Assembly (NCBI GenBank): GCA_028752905.1
Contig: JAQNBH010000002.1
Location: 37,516,975 to 37,580,974, forward strand
DNA from: Cladorhizidae sp. MBARI D1340-BT2
Taxonomy: Eukaryota > Porifera > Demospongiae > Poecilosclerida > Cladorhizidae
DNA length: 64,000 bases
Direction of reading: 5' to 3'
Positions 1-10,617 of this stretch are shown piece after piece. Below the pieces are notes generated by a model that was not told the DNA's origin, searched no databases, and worked only from the letters and a program-made list of their open reading frames with translations. Both the position numbers and the translations under genes were made by a program. The first letter of the stretch is position 1; every line of letters starts with the position of its first letter.

Positions 1-2
1 GC

Positions 3-265
3 CACTTCACGTACCTCAGGATGACGAAAGAAAGGTTTGATAGTCTCCTGAAAGAGGTACAAGTTAAGTTAAATATTCACCCAAACCATCCCTGTAATAA
101 TGATAGGTTAGTCAGTATTCTATTCAGTGACTATTTATCTATATTATATTTATATGACTCATATATTTATATGTATATATAGACATTCTCAATCTGCAGC
201 TGATGTCCGAGATGATTTCAAAAAGTTCTTCTGTTCACCTGCTGGAGAAGTGTGTTTGGCAATAT
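3..265 (+). pseudogene. PIF/Harbinger-like transposase remnants (N- and C-terminal scraps)
   Basis: Frame 3 opens at the window edge and reads a stretch containing YLRMTKERFDSLLKEV, which resembles the N-terminal region of PIF/Harbinger (HARBI1-like) transposases. It runs into stop codons by about 180. A second stretch at about 195-265 reads SAADVRDDFKKFF followed by SPAGEV, which resembles the C-terminal tail of the same family, where the usual WQ ending is replaced. The whole DDE catalytic core that should separate the two is missing, so this is an internally deleted relic. It lies tail to tail with a MADF gene on the other strand; autonomous Harbinger elements encode a transposase plus a Myb/SANT/MADF-like protein, so the two may be parts of one old element. 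The left end is outside the window. Family assignment is by motif resemblance only. Confidence 0.4.
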
Positions 266-519
266 TATCGCCATGTGCGGCTAGCTTGACTTCTGTTTTA
301 TTACATATAGAAATCAGCATAATTTCATTTACTGATATAACAATATTGTTGCAATTGAAAGGTGTAAAAGGTATCATTGGGGTGAGTGGGAGATGAAGGA
401 CCTGTATTTACATTGTTTGGGGGATAGTGAGGAGTGGAGTAGGGATTACTGGGAGATTGGGAGTTAATTAAGTAAGATTTTGTCTATCTCTACTCGTGCT
501 ATGGCCTTAGCTCGTCCTC
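266..519. other. Unassigned spacer
   Basis: Nothing recognisable is seen between the Harbinger-like remnant and the end of the MADF gene. Confidence 0.3.
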
Positions 520-1158
520 CTAATAGCCTGAGACAGGCAGCAACATGTTTGCCAAAGGCACCCTCTCCATCTTCCTGCTGCTGCTGTCCTTGCAGGCGAT
601 GAGCACCCTTTCCATTTCATCAACTTCAACTTGTCGTTTTCTTTTTTTGCGTGGGTGGTCAAGTAGTTGTGGTGTGAGGGTACCTGGGGTACTTGCTGCA
701 GTACTGCTGTTGAACATAAAAGAACGGTCATATTAATTTTGGGATGGATACTAACCTACCTGATAGCAATTGTCGTCTCATCTACATGTACGTTACTTCC
801 TTCCTCGCTTTCCTGCGGGTGGTCTGATGTAGGTCTATACCACATCAAGATTCAGTGTAACAAAGAATACATACATATCTAGAAAACGTACACGTGTCTG
901 CCCGAGCAAAGTTGGTGACGGTGCTATACAAATAAGATGCAGAACATTCAAATATATAATTCAACTTCACTACATAGTCAAACTTATGGTAATCACTAAC
1001 ATTTTGTGCTTCACAGTGTCGGTGATAAAGCTCATTGGGCCAAACAGCCGCCAACAGGACACCAGTGCAGCATCTCCAGACTTCTTGGTTTTATTTTTTC
1101 CAATTCCATGACAATCTGTCCCTCAGAACAGAACCTTCCACCATTTCATACATTCCTG

Positions 1159-2351
1159 GGTACTCCTTACTTATTGTTGTCCCGCTCGCGAAAAATAAAA
1201 AACGCTAAATGATGATTTGATGTCGTTGTGCGTCGCCAACGATCTAAGGTGACCTGAAACGTTCACAGCTTATCGTGGTTCAAATATAATGTCGTGTCAT
1301 TAGCATGTAATAATGTTTATTTTATAATATGTGTATTTTATAATATGTGTATATTTTTAATATGTTTACATCATTTCATTTGATCAGGGAGTCACATAGA
1401 GAGGCCACTGTGACAGATGGAGGAAAATATTGTTGAAGGCATCCGTGCCATTATCCCCATGAATTTCACGCCACAAGAATTCATCGATGTGGCCTGCAAG
1501 GGTGGTATTTGGCACACCAGCCATAGCCTTGAATTTTCTTTTGCAGTTCTTCCAATAGACTTCCACCCGGTTAGTGCAAGTTCCTGTCACCGGATCCACA
1601 AAATTATGACTGTGGTTCACAGTGGAGTGTTGGTAAGGAGGCACAACATTTAGTTGGGCAATGCCGTTGTATGCTGCCCAACAGTCAGATCTTACGTGTG
1701 AACCGGGGGCAATGTTGGTCTGTATCAGCGGCAGGAGTGTTGCAGCAGTCCTGTTGGGCACCAGATTTATGAAGCCCGTTTTAGTAGCAGGGCAGTATCC
1801 ACCGAACACCCATCTTGCAGGGATGATGCGCCCCATATGGTTCTTTCTTCTGGATATAACGGACTCATCAATCTCCACATCAACTCCTTCACCACCAATC
1901 TGGTAGGGATTCATCACCAACCATTCTGAGCATATGGATCGGAAAAACTCAAACCATTGGATGATGGTCTTTTCCGATACCCCCGTCATTTCCACAGTTG
2001 TGTGAACGGGCATCTTGTGGCTCCAATGGAATACCAAACGGATGAGCATGGATAAGGGTAGCTTGGATTTGGCCCAGTAAGATCCATGACGCATGGTGAT
2101 GGTCTCGGACTTGTGTGTGGGGCAGCGCCATTGTCTGGTGTCTCCACGGCCAGTTCGCACCCAGGTCATGCTACACTGACAGATAGAACAATTAGGTGCA
2201 GTTCGTCGTATAGTTTTATTTTGGCGCAGGAAGGCCAATGCTGCATCCTCTGTCAGTGTGGCTGCCATCATGGTTTAATTTAATGCACATCAAATCATCA
2301 TTTAGCGTTTTTTATTTTTCGCGAGCGGGACAACAATAAGTAAGGAGTACC
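1159..2351 (-). mobile_element. Merlin-superfamily DNA transposon (copy 1), complete
   Basis: Perfect 64-bp terminal inverted repeats lie at 1159-1222 and 2288-2351; the ends begin GGTACTCC and finish GGAGTACC. The element is flanked by an 8-bp direct repeat CATTCCTG at 1151-1158 and 2352-2359 (the next base, G, also matches). Eight to nine base target duplications and an ISXO2-like transposase are typical of Merlin. The identical repeats and open transposase frame suggest a young, possibly still mobile insertion. It interrupts exon 2 of the MADF gene: removing it and one target copy joins the domain in frame. Confidence 0.93.
1384..2271 (-). CDS. Merlin transposase (ISXO2-like DDE domain), 295 aa
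   Basis: This is the transposase of the surrounding element; it should cut and rejoin the 64-bp terminal repeats. An N-terminal zinc ribbon is visible (C28, C31, C50, H53). A helix-turn-helix-like stretch follows (about 75-110). The DDE catalytic triad sits in EIDESV (D135), RSDCWAAYN (D196) and NRVEVYW (E237), the arrangement of IS1016/ISXO2 and Merlin enzymes. Length is normal for the family and no intron is needed. The start is the first of two adjacent ATGs, 17 bases inside the right inverted repeat. The frame is intact throughout, so it may be functional. It shares the WAAYN and STVNHS motifs with the Merlin transposase at 59336-60300 but differs in most other positions, so the two elements belong to different subfamilies. 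Confidence 0.93.
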   Translation of the reverse strand: MMAATLTEDAALAFLRQNKTIRRTAPNCSICQCSMTWVRTGRGDTRQWRCPTHKSETITMRHGSYWAKSKLPLSMLIRLVFHWSHKMPVHTTVEMTGVSEKTIIQWFEFFRSICSEWLVMNPYQIGGEGVDVEIDESVISRRKNHMGRIIPARWVFGGYCPATKTGFINLVPNRTAATLLPLIQTNIAPGSHVRSDCWAAYNGIAQLNVVPPYQHSTVNHSHNFVDPVTGTCTNRVEVYWKNCKRKFKAMAGVPNTTLAGHIDEFLWREIHGDNGTDAFNNIFLHLSQWPLYVTP

Positions 2352-2740
2352 CATTCCTGGACACAGCAGTCCGCTCCAATCTATTTAAAATTTAGTATTA
2401 ATAACTACTCTTCCACAAATAACTAGCTACCCTTCCACAAATTTTACATAGCTAATATCCTACCTTGCCAGAAACCTCGATCCAGGCGTTGTCCTTGGCC
2501 CTCTGGGTCTTTGTAAGATCGCGAAGACACCTGCCAAAGGTAGCTATAAGACCGTACTGCCTCCACCAGTTTCTCGTCATCCATTTGAAATGGGTAGCTT
2601 CAATTGGAAACGCTTAACGCCGTTGTCACGTGAAAATCTAAAACAATCTGATTGGTTAGACGCTGAGCAGTAGACGTTGGAATAGAATCCAAGTCTACTC
2701 TATCGTCAGCCTCCGTGGCGTCACAGCGTCAAAACGGTAG

Positions 2741-2815
2741 CGGTTCATAATTGACGATAGGTTTGACGATGACGATGACGATGCGCTACGCTGAGCTATC
2801 GTCATATTATGAACC
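2741..2815. repeat. Hairpin: 20-bp inverted repeat around a GACGAT microsatellite
   Basis: The arm at 2741-2760 (CGGTTCATAATTGACGATAG) recurs in reverse complement at 2796-2815 with one extra or changed base. Between them lies a short GACGAT repeat. The hairpin abuts the first 24-bp array and could be a worn transposon terminus or a replication-slippage product. Confidence 0.55.
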
Positions 2816-2820
2816 GGCCT

Positions 2821-3250
2821 TTAGTGCCTGGACCATGGCTAGTATTAGTGCCTGGACCATGACTAGTATTAGTGCCTGGACCATGGCTAGTATTAGTGCC
2901 TGGACCATGACTAGTATTAGTGCCTGGACCATGACTAGTATTAGTGCCTGGACCATGACTAGTATTAGTGCCTGGACCATGACTAGTATTAGTGCCTGGA
3001 CCATGGCTAGTATTAGTGCCTGGACCATGGCTAGTATTAGTGCCTGGACCATGACTAGAATTAGTGCCTGGACCATGACTAGTATTAGTGCCTGGACCAT
3101 GACTAGTATTAGTGCCTGGACCATGACTAGTATTAGTGCCTGGACCATGACTAGTATTAGTGCCTGGACCATGGCTAGTATTAGTGCCTGGACCATGACT
3201 AGTATTAGTGCCTGGACCATGACTAGTATTAGTGCCTGAACCATGGCTTG
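2821..3250. repeat. 24-bp minisatellite, GGACCATGACTAG type, about 18 copies
   Basis: Units contain GCCTGGACCATGACTAGT followed by ATTAGT. Variant units have GGCTAG in place of GACTAG. The unit length is divisible by three, so open frames run through in several phases on both strands; these are not genes. Confidence 0.95.
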
Positions 3251-3559
3251 TATTAATGTAGGAGAACATATTTTTAACACCAATTTGCTTGTGAAGGAAA
3301 CCTTTTTCCATGTTGACTTGTGGCATATTTGCTTCCTCTCATTCTTGTACATAGCTCTCAAGCTAAAGCTGACAATGGCTACCACCAGTTCCTTGAAATG
3401 GTGAAAGTGAAGCAGCTCTCTTATTCAAATATAAGCAAGTGAAACATTATACATACATACATGTACATACATACATAGGAGTGTTGTTTCCATGGAACCA
3501 AGCATATTGACAATCACATATTCATCTCTGCCATATTACAAGTGTACAATGCACTATTT
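3251..3559. other. Spacer between arrays
   Basis: Non-repetitive apart from a TACATACA microsatellite at about 3447-3477. No gene is recognised. Confidence 0.4.
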
Positions 3560-5105
3560 TCTGTAGGCTACCACTTATATACCTGACATGCCAGCTGTGG
3601 CACTGCATGTATCCAATAGCTCTGTAGGCTACCACTTATATACGTACCTGACATGCCAGCTGTGGCACTGCATGTATCCAATAGCTACCACTTATATACC
3701 TGACATGTCAGCTGTGGCACTGCATGTATCCATAGCTACCACTTATATACCTGACATGCCAGCTGTGGCACTGCATGTATCCAATAGCTCTGTAGGTTAC
3801 CACTTATATACCTGACATGCCAGCTGTGGCACTGCAGTATCCAATAGCTCTGTAGGTTACCACTTATATACCTGACATGCCAGCTGTGGCACTGCATGTA
3901 TCCAATAGCTACCACTTATATACCTGACATGCCAGCTGTGGCACTGCATGTATCCAATAGCTCTGTAGGCTACCACTTATATACCTGAAATGCCAGCTGT
4001 GGCACTGCATGTATCCAATAGCTCTGTAGGTTACCACTTATATACCTGACATGCCAGCTGTGGCACTGCATGTATCCAATAGCTCTGTAGGCTACCACTT
4101 ATATACCTGACATGCCAGCTGTGGCACTGCATGTATCCAATAGCTCTGTAAGCTACCACTTATATACCTGACATGCCAGCTGTGGCACTGCATGTATCCA
4201 ATAGCTCTGTAGGCTACCACTTATATACCTGACATGCCAGCTGTAGCACTGCATGTATCCAATAGCTCTGTAGGTTACCACTTAAATACCTGACATGCCA
4301 GCTGTGGCACTGCATGTATCCAATAGCTCTGTATGCTACCACTTATATACCTGACATGCCAGCTGTGGCACTGCATGTATCCAAAAGCTACCACTTATAT
4401 ACCTGACATGCCAGCTGTGGCACTGCATGTATCCAATAGCTCTGTAGGTTACCACTTACCAGACATGCCAGCTGTGGCACTGCATGTATGCAATAGCTCT
4501 GTAGCTTACCACTTATATACCTGACATGCCAGCTGTGGCACTGCATGTATCCAATAGCTCTGTAGGCTACCACTTATATACCTGACATGCCAGCTGTGGC
4601 ACTGTATGTATCCAATAGCTCTGTAGGCTACCACTTACCTGACATGCCAGCTGTGGCACTGCATGTATGCAATAGCTCTGTAGCTTACCACTTATATACC
4701 TGACATGCCAGCTGTGGCACTGCATGTATCCAATAGCTCTGTAGGCTACCACTTACTGTATATACCTGACATGCCAGCTGTGGCACTGCATGTATCCAAT
4801 AGCTCTGTAGGCTACCACTTATATACCTGACATGCCAGCTGTAGCACTGCATGTATCCAATAGCTCTGTAGCTTACCACTTATATACCTGACATGCCAGC
4901 TGTGGCACTGCATGTATCCAATAGCTCTGTAGGCTACCACTTATATACCTGACATGCCAGCTGTAGCACTGCATGTATCCAATAGCTCTGTAGCTTACCA
5001 CTTATATACCTGACATGCCAGCTGTGGCACTGCATGTATCCAATAGTTCTGTAGGCTATCACTTATATACCTGACATGCCAGCTGTGGTGCTGCATGTAT
5101 CCAAT
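3560..5105. repeat. 61-bp minisatellite, about 25 copies
   Basis: Units contain CCACTTATATACCTGACATG and CCAGCTGTGGCACTGCATG. Several units lack the CTCTGTAGG segment, giving shorter variants, and one lacks the ATATA. The period is not a multiple of three, so only short open frames arise. No relation to the 24-bp or 67-bp families is seen. Confidence 0.95.
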
Positions 5106-5204
5106 AGCGAAGAGGAGGTTGACTTTGGCTTCTGGGAGAAAGCCGCTTACCCTGCCTTTAGCAAGGAGTTGCTCACTTCTTCAGAGAAGGCTCATCTTCA
5201 GGGT

Positions 5205-5570
5205 CAAGGCTTGGACAATGACTAGGAGTAGGGCTTGGACAATGACTAGGGCTAGGGCTTGGACAATGACTAGGGTCAAGGCTTGGACAATGACTAGGAT
5301 TAGGGCTTGGACAATGACTAGGGTTAGGGCTTGGACAATGACTAGGGTTAGGGCTTGGACAATGACTACGGTCAAGGCTTGGACAATGACTAGGATTAGG
5401 GCTTGGACAATGACTAGGGTCAAGGCTTGGACAATGACTAGGGTTAGGGCTTGGACAATGACTAGGGTTAGTGCTTGGACAAAGACTAGTGTTAGGGACA
5501 GGATAGTGATTTGTTTAGTGCTTGGACAATGACTCAGGTTAGGGGTTGGACATTGACTATGGTTACAGGT
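5205..5570. repeat. 24-bp minisatellite, GGACAATGACTAGGG type, about 14 copies
   Basis: Units contain GGACAATGACTAGGGTTAG, so each carries a TTAGGG-like hexamer. The array is flanked on the right by a spacer that is duplicated at 8861. Confidence 0.93.
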
Positions 5571-6096
5571 TAGGGTATAAAGAAACAATGCTGCCTGAGC
5601 CTGTAGCCAGGAAGGTAGGCTGGTAAAGAAACAAAGCTGCTGCTTGAGTTATAGTTACCAACTGTTAGCCATGCCCCAAATACATACACTATCTAGCCTG
5701 CAAGTATAACTATTTTAGCAGCTGGCATTGAGGAATTTACAATATCTGTGAAGAAGTATGTAATTCACTGAGTTACCTTTCTGTGTGCTACATGCATCCC
5801 TTTTAGGGAAGAACTGGTGAATATGAATCCACATCCCTGCTGTCAACTCTAGTAGGGAAGGTGAAGTTAGATGCAGCAATGTTTGGCTAGACTTTACTAG
5901 AACAGCTGGGGAGTGCAAGATCTTGGTAAGTGTGTTACTGTTAAGGCTTAAGTACAGTAGTACCTAGGTTATGGCTTGGACAATGACTAGGGCTACCCGA
6001 GCTAGTTTGGATGCAATGACTACGGCTAGGGCTAGGGCTAGGAGAGCTACACTGTAGTTGGGTTGCAATGACTTGGTTAGGGACTGGACAAAGACT
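5571..6096. repeat. Array spacer, copy 1 of a duplicated segment
   Basis: This stretch matches 8861-9410 closely, including the pieces AAAGAAACAATGCTGCCTGA and GAAGAACTGGTGAATATG. Both copies separate two 24-bp arrays, so array plus spacer was duplicated as a block. No gene is recognised. Confidence 0.85.
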
Positions 6097-8860
6097 AGGG
6101 TTAGGGCTTTGACAATTGCTAGGGTTAGTGCTTGGACAATTGCTAGGGTTAGTGGTTGGACATTGACCAGGGTTAGTGGTTGGACATTGACCAGGGTTAA
6201 GGCTTGGACAATGACTAATGACTAGGATTAGGGCTTGGACAATGACTAGGGTTAGGGCCTGGATAATGACTAGGGTAAAGGCTTGGACAATGACTAGGGT
6301 TAGGGCTTGGACAATAACTAAGGTCAAGACTTGGACAATGACTAGGGTTAGGGCTTGGCCAATGACTAGGGTCAAGGCTTGGACAATAACTAGGGTTAGG
6401 GCCTGGACAATGACTAGGGTTATGGCTTGGACAATGACTAGGGTTAGTGCTTGGACAATGACTAGGGTTAGGGCTTGGACAATGACTAGGGTTAGGTCTT
6501 GGACAATGACTAGGGTTATGGCTTGGACAATGACTAGGGTTAGGGCTTGGACAATGACTAGGGTTATGGCTTGGACAATGACTAGGGTTAGGGCTTGGAC
6601 AATGACTAGGACAATGACTAGGTTAGTGCTTGGACAATGACTAGGGTTAGGGCTTGGACAATGACTAGGGTTAGGGCTTGGACAATGACTAGGGTTATGG
6701 CTTGGACAATGACTAGGGTTAGGGCTTGGACAATGACTAGGGTTAGGGCTTGGACAATGACTAGGGTTATGGCTTGGACAATGACTAGGGTTAGGGCTTG
6801 GACAATGACTAGGGTTAGGGCTTGGACAATGACTAGGGTTAGGGCTTGGACAATGACTAGGGTTAGGGCTTGGACAATGACTAGGGTTAGGGCTTGGACA
6901 ATGACTAGGGTTAGGGCTTGGACAATGACTAGGGTTAGGGCTTGGACAATGACTAGGGTTATGGCTTGGACAATGACTAGGGTTAGGGCTTGGACAATGA
7001 CTAGGGTTAGGGCTTGGACAATGACTAGGGTTATGGCTTGGACAATGACTATGGTTAGGGCTTGGACAATGACTAGGGTTAGGGCTTTGACAATTGCTAG
7101 GGTTAGTGCTTGGACAATTGCTAGGGTTAGTGGTTGGACATTGACCAGGGTTAGTGGTTGGACATTGACCAGGGTTAAGGCTTGGACAATGACTAATGAC
7201 TAGGATTAGGGCTTGGACAATGACTAGGGTTAGGGCCTGGATAATGACTAGGGTAAAGGCTTGGACAATGACTAGGGTTAGGGCTTGGACAATAACTAAG
7301 GTCAAGACTTGGACAATGACTAGGGTTAGGGCTTGGCCAATGACTAGGGTCAAGGCTTGGACAATAACTAGGGTTAGGGCCTGGACAATGACTAGGGTTA
7401 TGGCTTGGACAATGACTAGGGTTAGTGCTTGGACAATGACTAGGGTTAGGGCTTGGACAATGACTAGGGTTAGGTCTTGGACAATGACTAGGGTTATGGC
7501 TTGGACAATGACTAGGGTTAGGGCTTGGACAATGACTAGGGTTATGGCTTGGACAATGACTAGGGTTAGGGCTTGGACAATGACTAGGACAATGACTAGG
7601 TTAGTGCTTGGACAATGACTAGGGTTAGGGCTTGGACAATGACTAGGGTTAGGGCTTGGACAATGACTAGGGTTATGGCTTGGACAATGACTAGGGTTAG
7701 GGCTTGGACAATGACTAGGGTTAGGGCTTGGACAATGACTAGGGTTATGGCTTGGACAATGACTAGGGTTAGGGCTTGGACAATGACTAGGGTTAGGGCT
7801 TGGACAATGACTAGGGTTAGGGCTTGGACAATGACTAGGGTTAGGGCTTGGACAATGACTAGGGTTAGGGCTTGGACAATGACTAGGGTTAGGGCTTGGA
7901 CAATGACTAGGGTTAGGGCTTGGACAATGACTAGGGTTATGGCTTGGACAATGACTAGGGTTAGGGCTTGGACAATGACTAGGGTTAGGGCTTGGACAAT
8001 GACTAGGGTTATGGCTTGGACAATGACTATGGTTAGGGCTTGGACAATGACTAGGGTTAGGGCTTGGACAATGACTAGGGTTAGTGCTTGGACAATGACT
8101 AGGGTTAGGGCCTGGACAATGACTAGGGTTATGGCTTGGACAATGACTAGGGTTAGGGCTTGGACAATGACTAGTGTTAGTGCTTGGACAATGACTAGGG
8201 TTATGGCTTGGACAATGACTAGGGTTAGGGCTTGGACAATGACTAGGGTTAGTGCGCTTGGACAATGACTAGGGTTAGTGCTTGGACAATGACTAGGGTT
8301 ATGGCTTGGACAATGACTAGGGTTAGGGCTTGGACAATGACTAGGGTTAGGGCTTGGACAATGACTAGGGTTAGTGCTTGGACAATGACTGTGGTTAGGG
8401 CTTGGACAATGACTAGGATTAGTGCTTGGACAATGACTGTGGTTAGGGCTTGGACAATGACTAGGATTAGTGCTTGGACAATGACTAGGGTTAGGGCCTG
8501 GACAATGACTAGGGTTATGGCTTGGACAATGACTAGGGTTAGGGCTTGGACAATGACTAGGGTTAGGGCTTGGACAATGACTATGGTTATGGCTTGGACA
8601 ATGACTAGGGTTAGGGCTTGGACAATGACTAGGGTTAGGGCTTGGACAATGACTAGGGTTAGTGCTTGGACAATGACTAGGGTTAGGACTAGGACAATGA
8701 CTAGGGTTAGGGCTTGGACAATGACTAGGGTTAGTGCTTGGACAATGACTAGGGTTAGTGCTTGAATGACTAGGGTTAGGGGTTGGACATTGACCAGTGT
8801 TAGGGCTTGGACAAAGGCTAGGGTTATAACTTGGACAATGACTAGGGTTAGAAGTACTGT
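6097..8860. repeat. 24-bp minisatellite, TAGGGTTAGGG type, about 115 copies with a 978-bp duplication
   Basis: Long array of the GGACAATGACTAGGG type. A 978-bp segment (about 6097-7074) is followed head to tail by a near-identical copy (about 7075-8052), recognisable from shared oddities such as TTGACAATTGCT and a duplicated ACAATGACTAGG piece at 6609 and 7587. Each unit carries TAGGGTTAGGG, one and a half animal telomere repeats. Long open frames occur on both strands because 24 is divisible by three. Confidence 0.95.
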
Positions 8861-9410
8861 AGGGTATAAAGAAACAATGCTGCCTGAGCCTGTAGCAAGG
8901 AAGGTAGGCTGGTAAAGAAACAAAGCTGCTGCTTGAGTTATGTATAGCTACCAACTGTTAGCCACCCAAATACATACACTATCTAGCCTGCAAGTAAAAC
9001 TATTTTAGCAGCTGGCTTTGAGGAATTTACAATATCTGTTAAGGAGTATATATGTGTTCACTCAGTTACCTTTCTGTGTGCTACATGCATCCCTTTTAGG
9101 GAAGAACTGGTGAATATGAATCCACATCCCTGCTGAAAACTCTAGTAGGGAAGCTGGGGAGTGGGGAAGTTAGATGCAGCAATGTTTGGCTTGACTTTAC
9201 AAGAACAGCTGGGGAGTGCAAGATCTTGGGAAGTGTGAACTGTTTGGGCTTACAGAAGGACCTACATAGTTTAGCACTTGGACAATGACTAGGGCTATGC
9301 GAGCTAGTCTGGATGCAATGACTAGGGCTAGGGCTAGGAGAGCTACACTAGTTACTGTAGGTTGCAATGACTTGGTTAGGGACTGGACAAAGACCAGGGT
9401 TAAGGCTTGG
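8861..9410. repeat. Array spacer, copy 2
   Basis: Near copy of 5571-6096 with small insertions and deletions. It ends in the same short GGCTAGGGCTAGGG cluster before the next array begins. Confidence 0.85.
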
Positions 9411-10617
9411 ACAGTTAGTTAAGGCATGGACCATGGCTAGTATTAGTGCCTGGACCATGGCTGCCTGGACCATGACTAGTATTAGTGCCTGGACCATGAC
9501 TAGTATTAGTGCCTGGACCATGACTAGTATTAGTGCCTGGACCATGACTAGTATTAGTGCCTGGACCATGACTAGTATTAGTGCTTGGACCATGACTAGT
9601 ATTAGTGCATGGACCATGACTAGTATTAGTGCCTGGACCATGGCTAGTATTAGTGCCTGGACCATGACTAGTATTAGTGCCTGGACCATGACTAGTATTA
9701 GTGCCTGGACCATGACTAGTATTAGTGCCTGGACCATGGCTAGTATTAGTACCTGGACCATGACTAGTATTAGTGCCTGGACCATGACTAGTATTAGTGC
9801 CTGGACCATGACCATGACTAGTATTAGTGCCTGGACCATGACTAGTATTAGTGCCTGGACCATGACTAGTATTAGTGCCTGGACCATGACTAGTATTAGT
9901 TCCTGGACCATGACTAGTATTAGTGCCTGGACCATGACTAGTATTAGTGCCTGGACCATGGCTAGTATTAGTGCCTGGACCATGACTAGTATTAGTGCCT
10001 GGACCATGACTAGTATTAGTGCCTGGACCATGACTAGTATTAGTGCCTGGACCATGACTAGTATTAGTGCCTGGACCATGACTAGTATTAGTGCCTGGAC
10101 CATGACTAGTATTAGTGCCTGGACCATGACTAGTATTAGTGCCTGGACCATGACTAGTATTAGTGCCTGGACCATGACTAGTATTAGTGCATGGACCATG
10201 ACTAGTATTAGTGCCTGGACCATGACTAGTATTAGTGCCTGGACCATGACTAGTATTAGTGCCTGGACCATGACTAGTATTAGTGCCTGGACCATGACTA
10301 GTATTAGTGCCTGGACCATGGCTAGTATTAGTGCCTGGACCATGACTAGTATTAGTGCCTGGACCATGACTAGTATTAGTGCCTGGACCATGACTAGTAT
10401 TAGTGCCTGGACCATGACTAGGGTAAGGGCCTGGACAATGACTAGTATTAGTGCCTGGACCATGACTAGTATTAGTGCTTGGACCATGACTAGTATTAGT
10501 GCCTGGTCCATGACCAGGGTAAGGGCCTGGACCATGACTAGTATTAGTACCTGGACCATGACTAGTATTAGTGCCTGGACAATGACTAGTATTAGTGCCT
10601 GGACAATGACTAGGGTC
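9411..10617. repeat. 24-bp minisatellite, GGACCATGACTAG type, about 50 copies
   Basis: Same subtype as 2821-3250. Towards the right edge, units switch to GGTAAGGGCCTGGACAATG, mixing the two subtypes. It is the first module of composite copy 1; the corresponding array in copy 2 is 28249-29293. Confidence 0.95.

Larger units (their letters stand above)
520..2584 (-). pseudogene. MADF-domain (Adf-1/Myb-SANT-like) gene, split by a Merlin insertion
   Basis: Four minus-strand exons can be pieced together: 2464-2584 (starts at an ATG), 2380 down to 1001 (interrupted by the Merlin element 1159-2351), 760-834 and 520-706 (ends TAG 520-522). Introns have GT-AG ends and their phases agree. Exon 1 reads DDEKLVEAVRSYSYLWQVSS then SYKDPE, the start of a MADF domain, and continues after a one-base frame slip as AKDNAWIEVSGK. 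Exon 2 supplies QECMKWWKVL and later SGDAALVSCWRLFGPMSF, the second half of the domain, again with frame breaks beside a duplicated TTCTG. Exon 4 is basic then acidic (RKKRKR, VEVDEMERV). MADF proteins bind DNA and act as transcription factors or as the accessory protein of PIF/Harbinger transposons. The frame breaks and insertion make it a pseudogene in this allele. Confidence 0.6.

Noticed and set aside
3560..5105. CRISPR-like array
   Set aside because: Units are contiguous tandem copies without unique spacers, there are no cas genes, and the window is eukaryotic.
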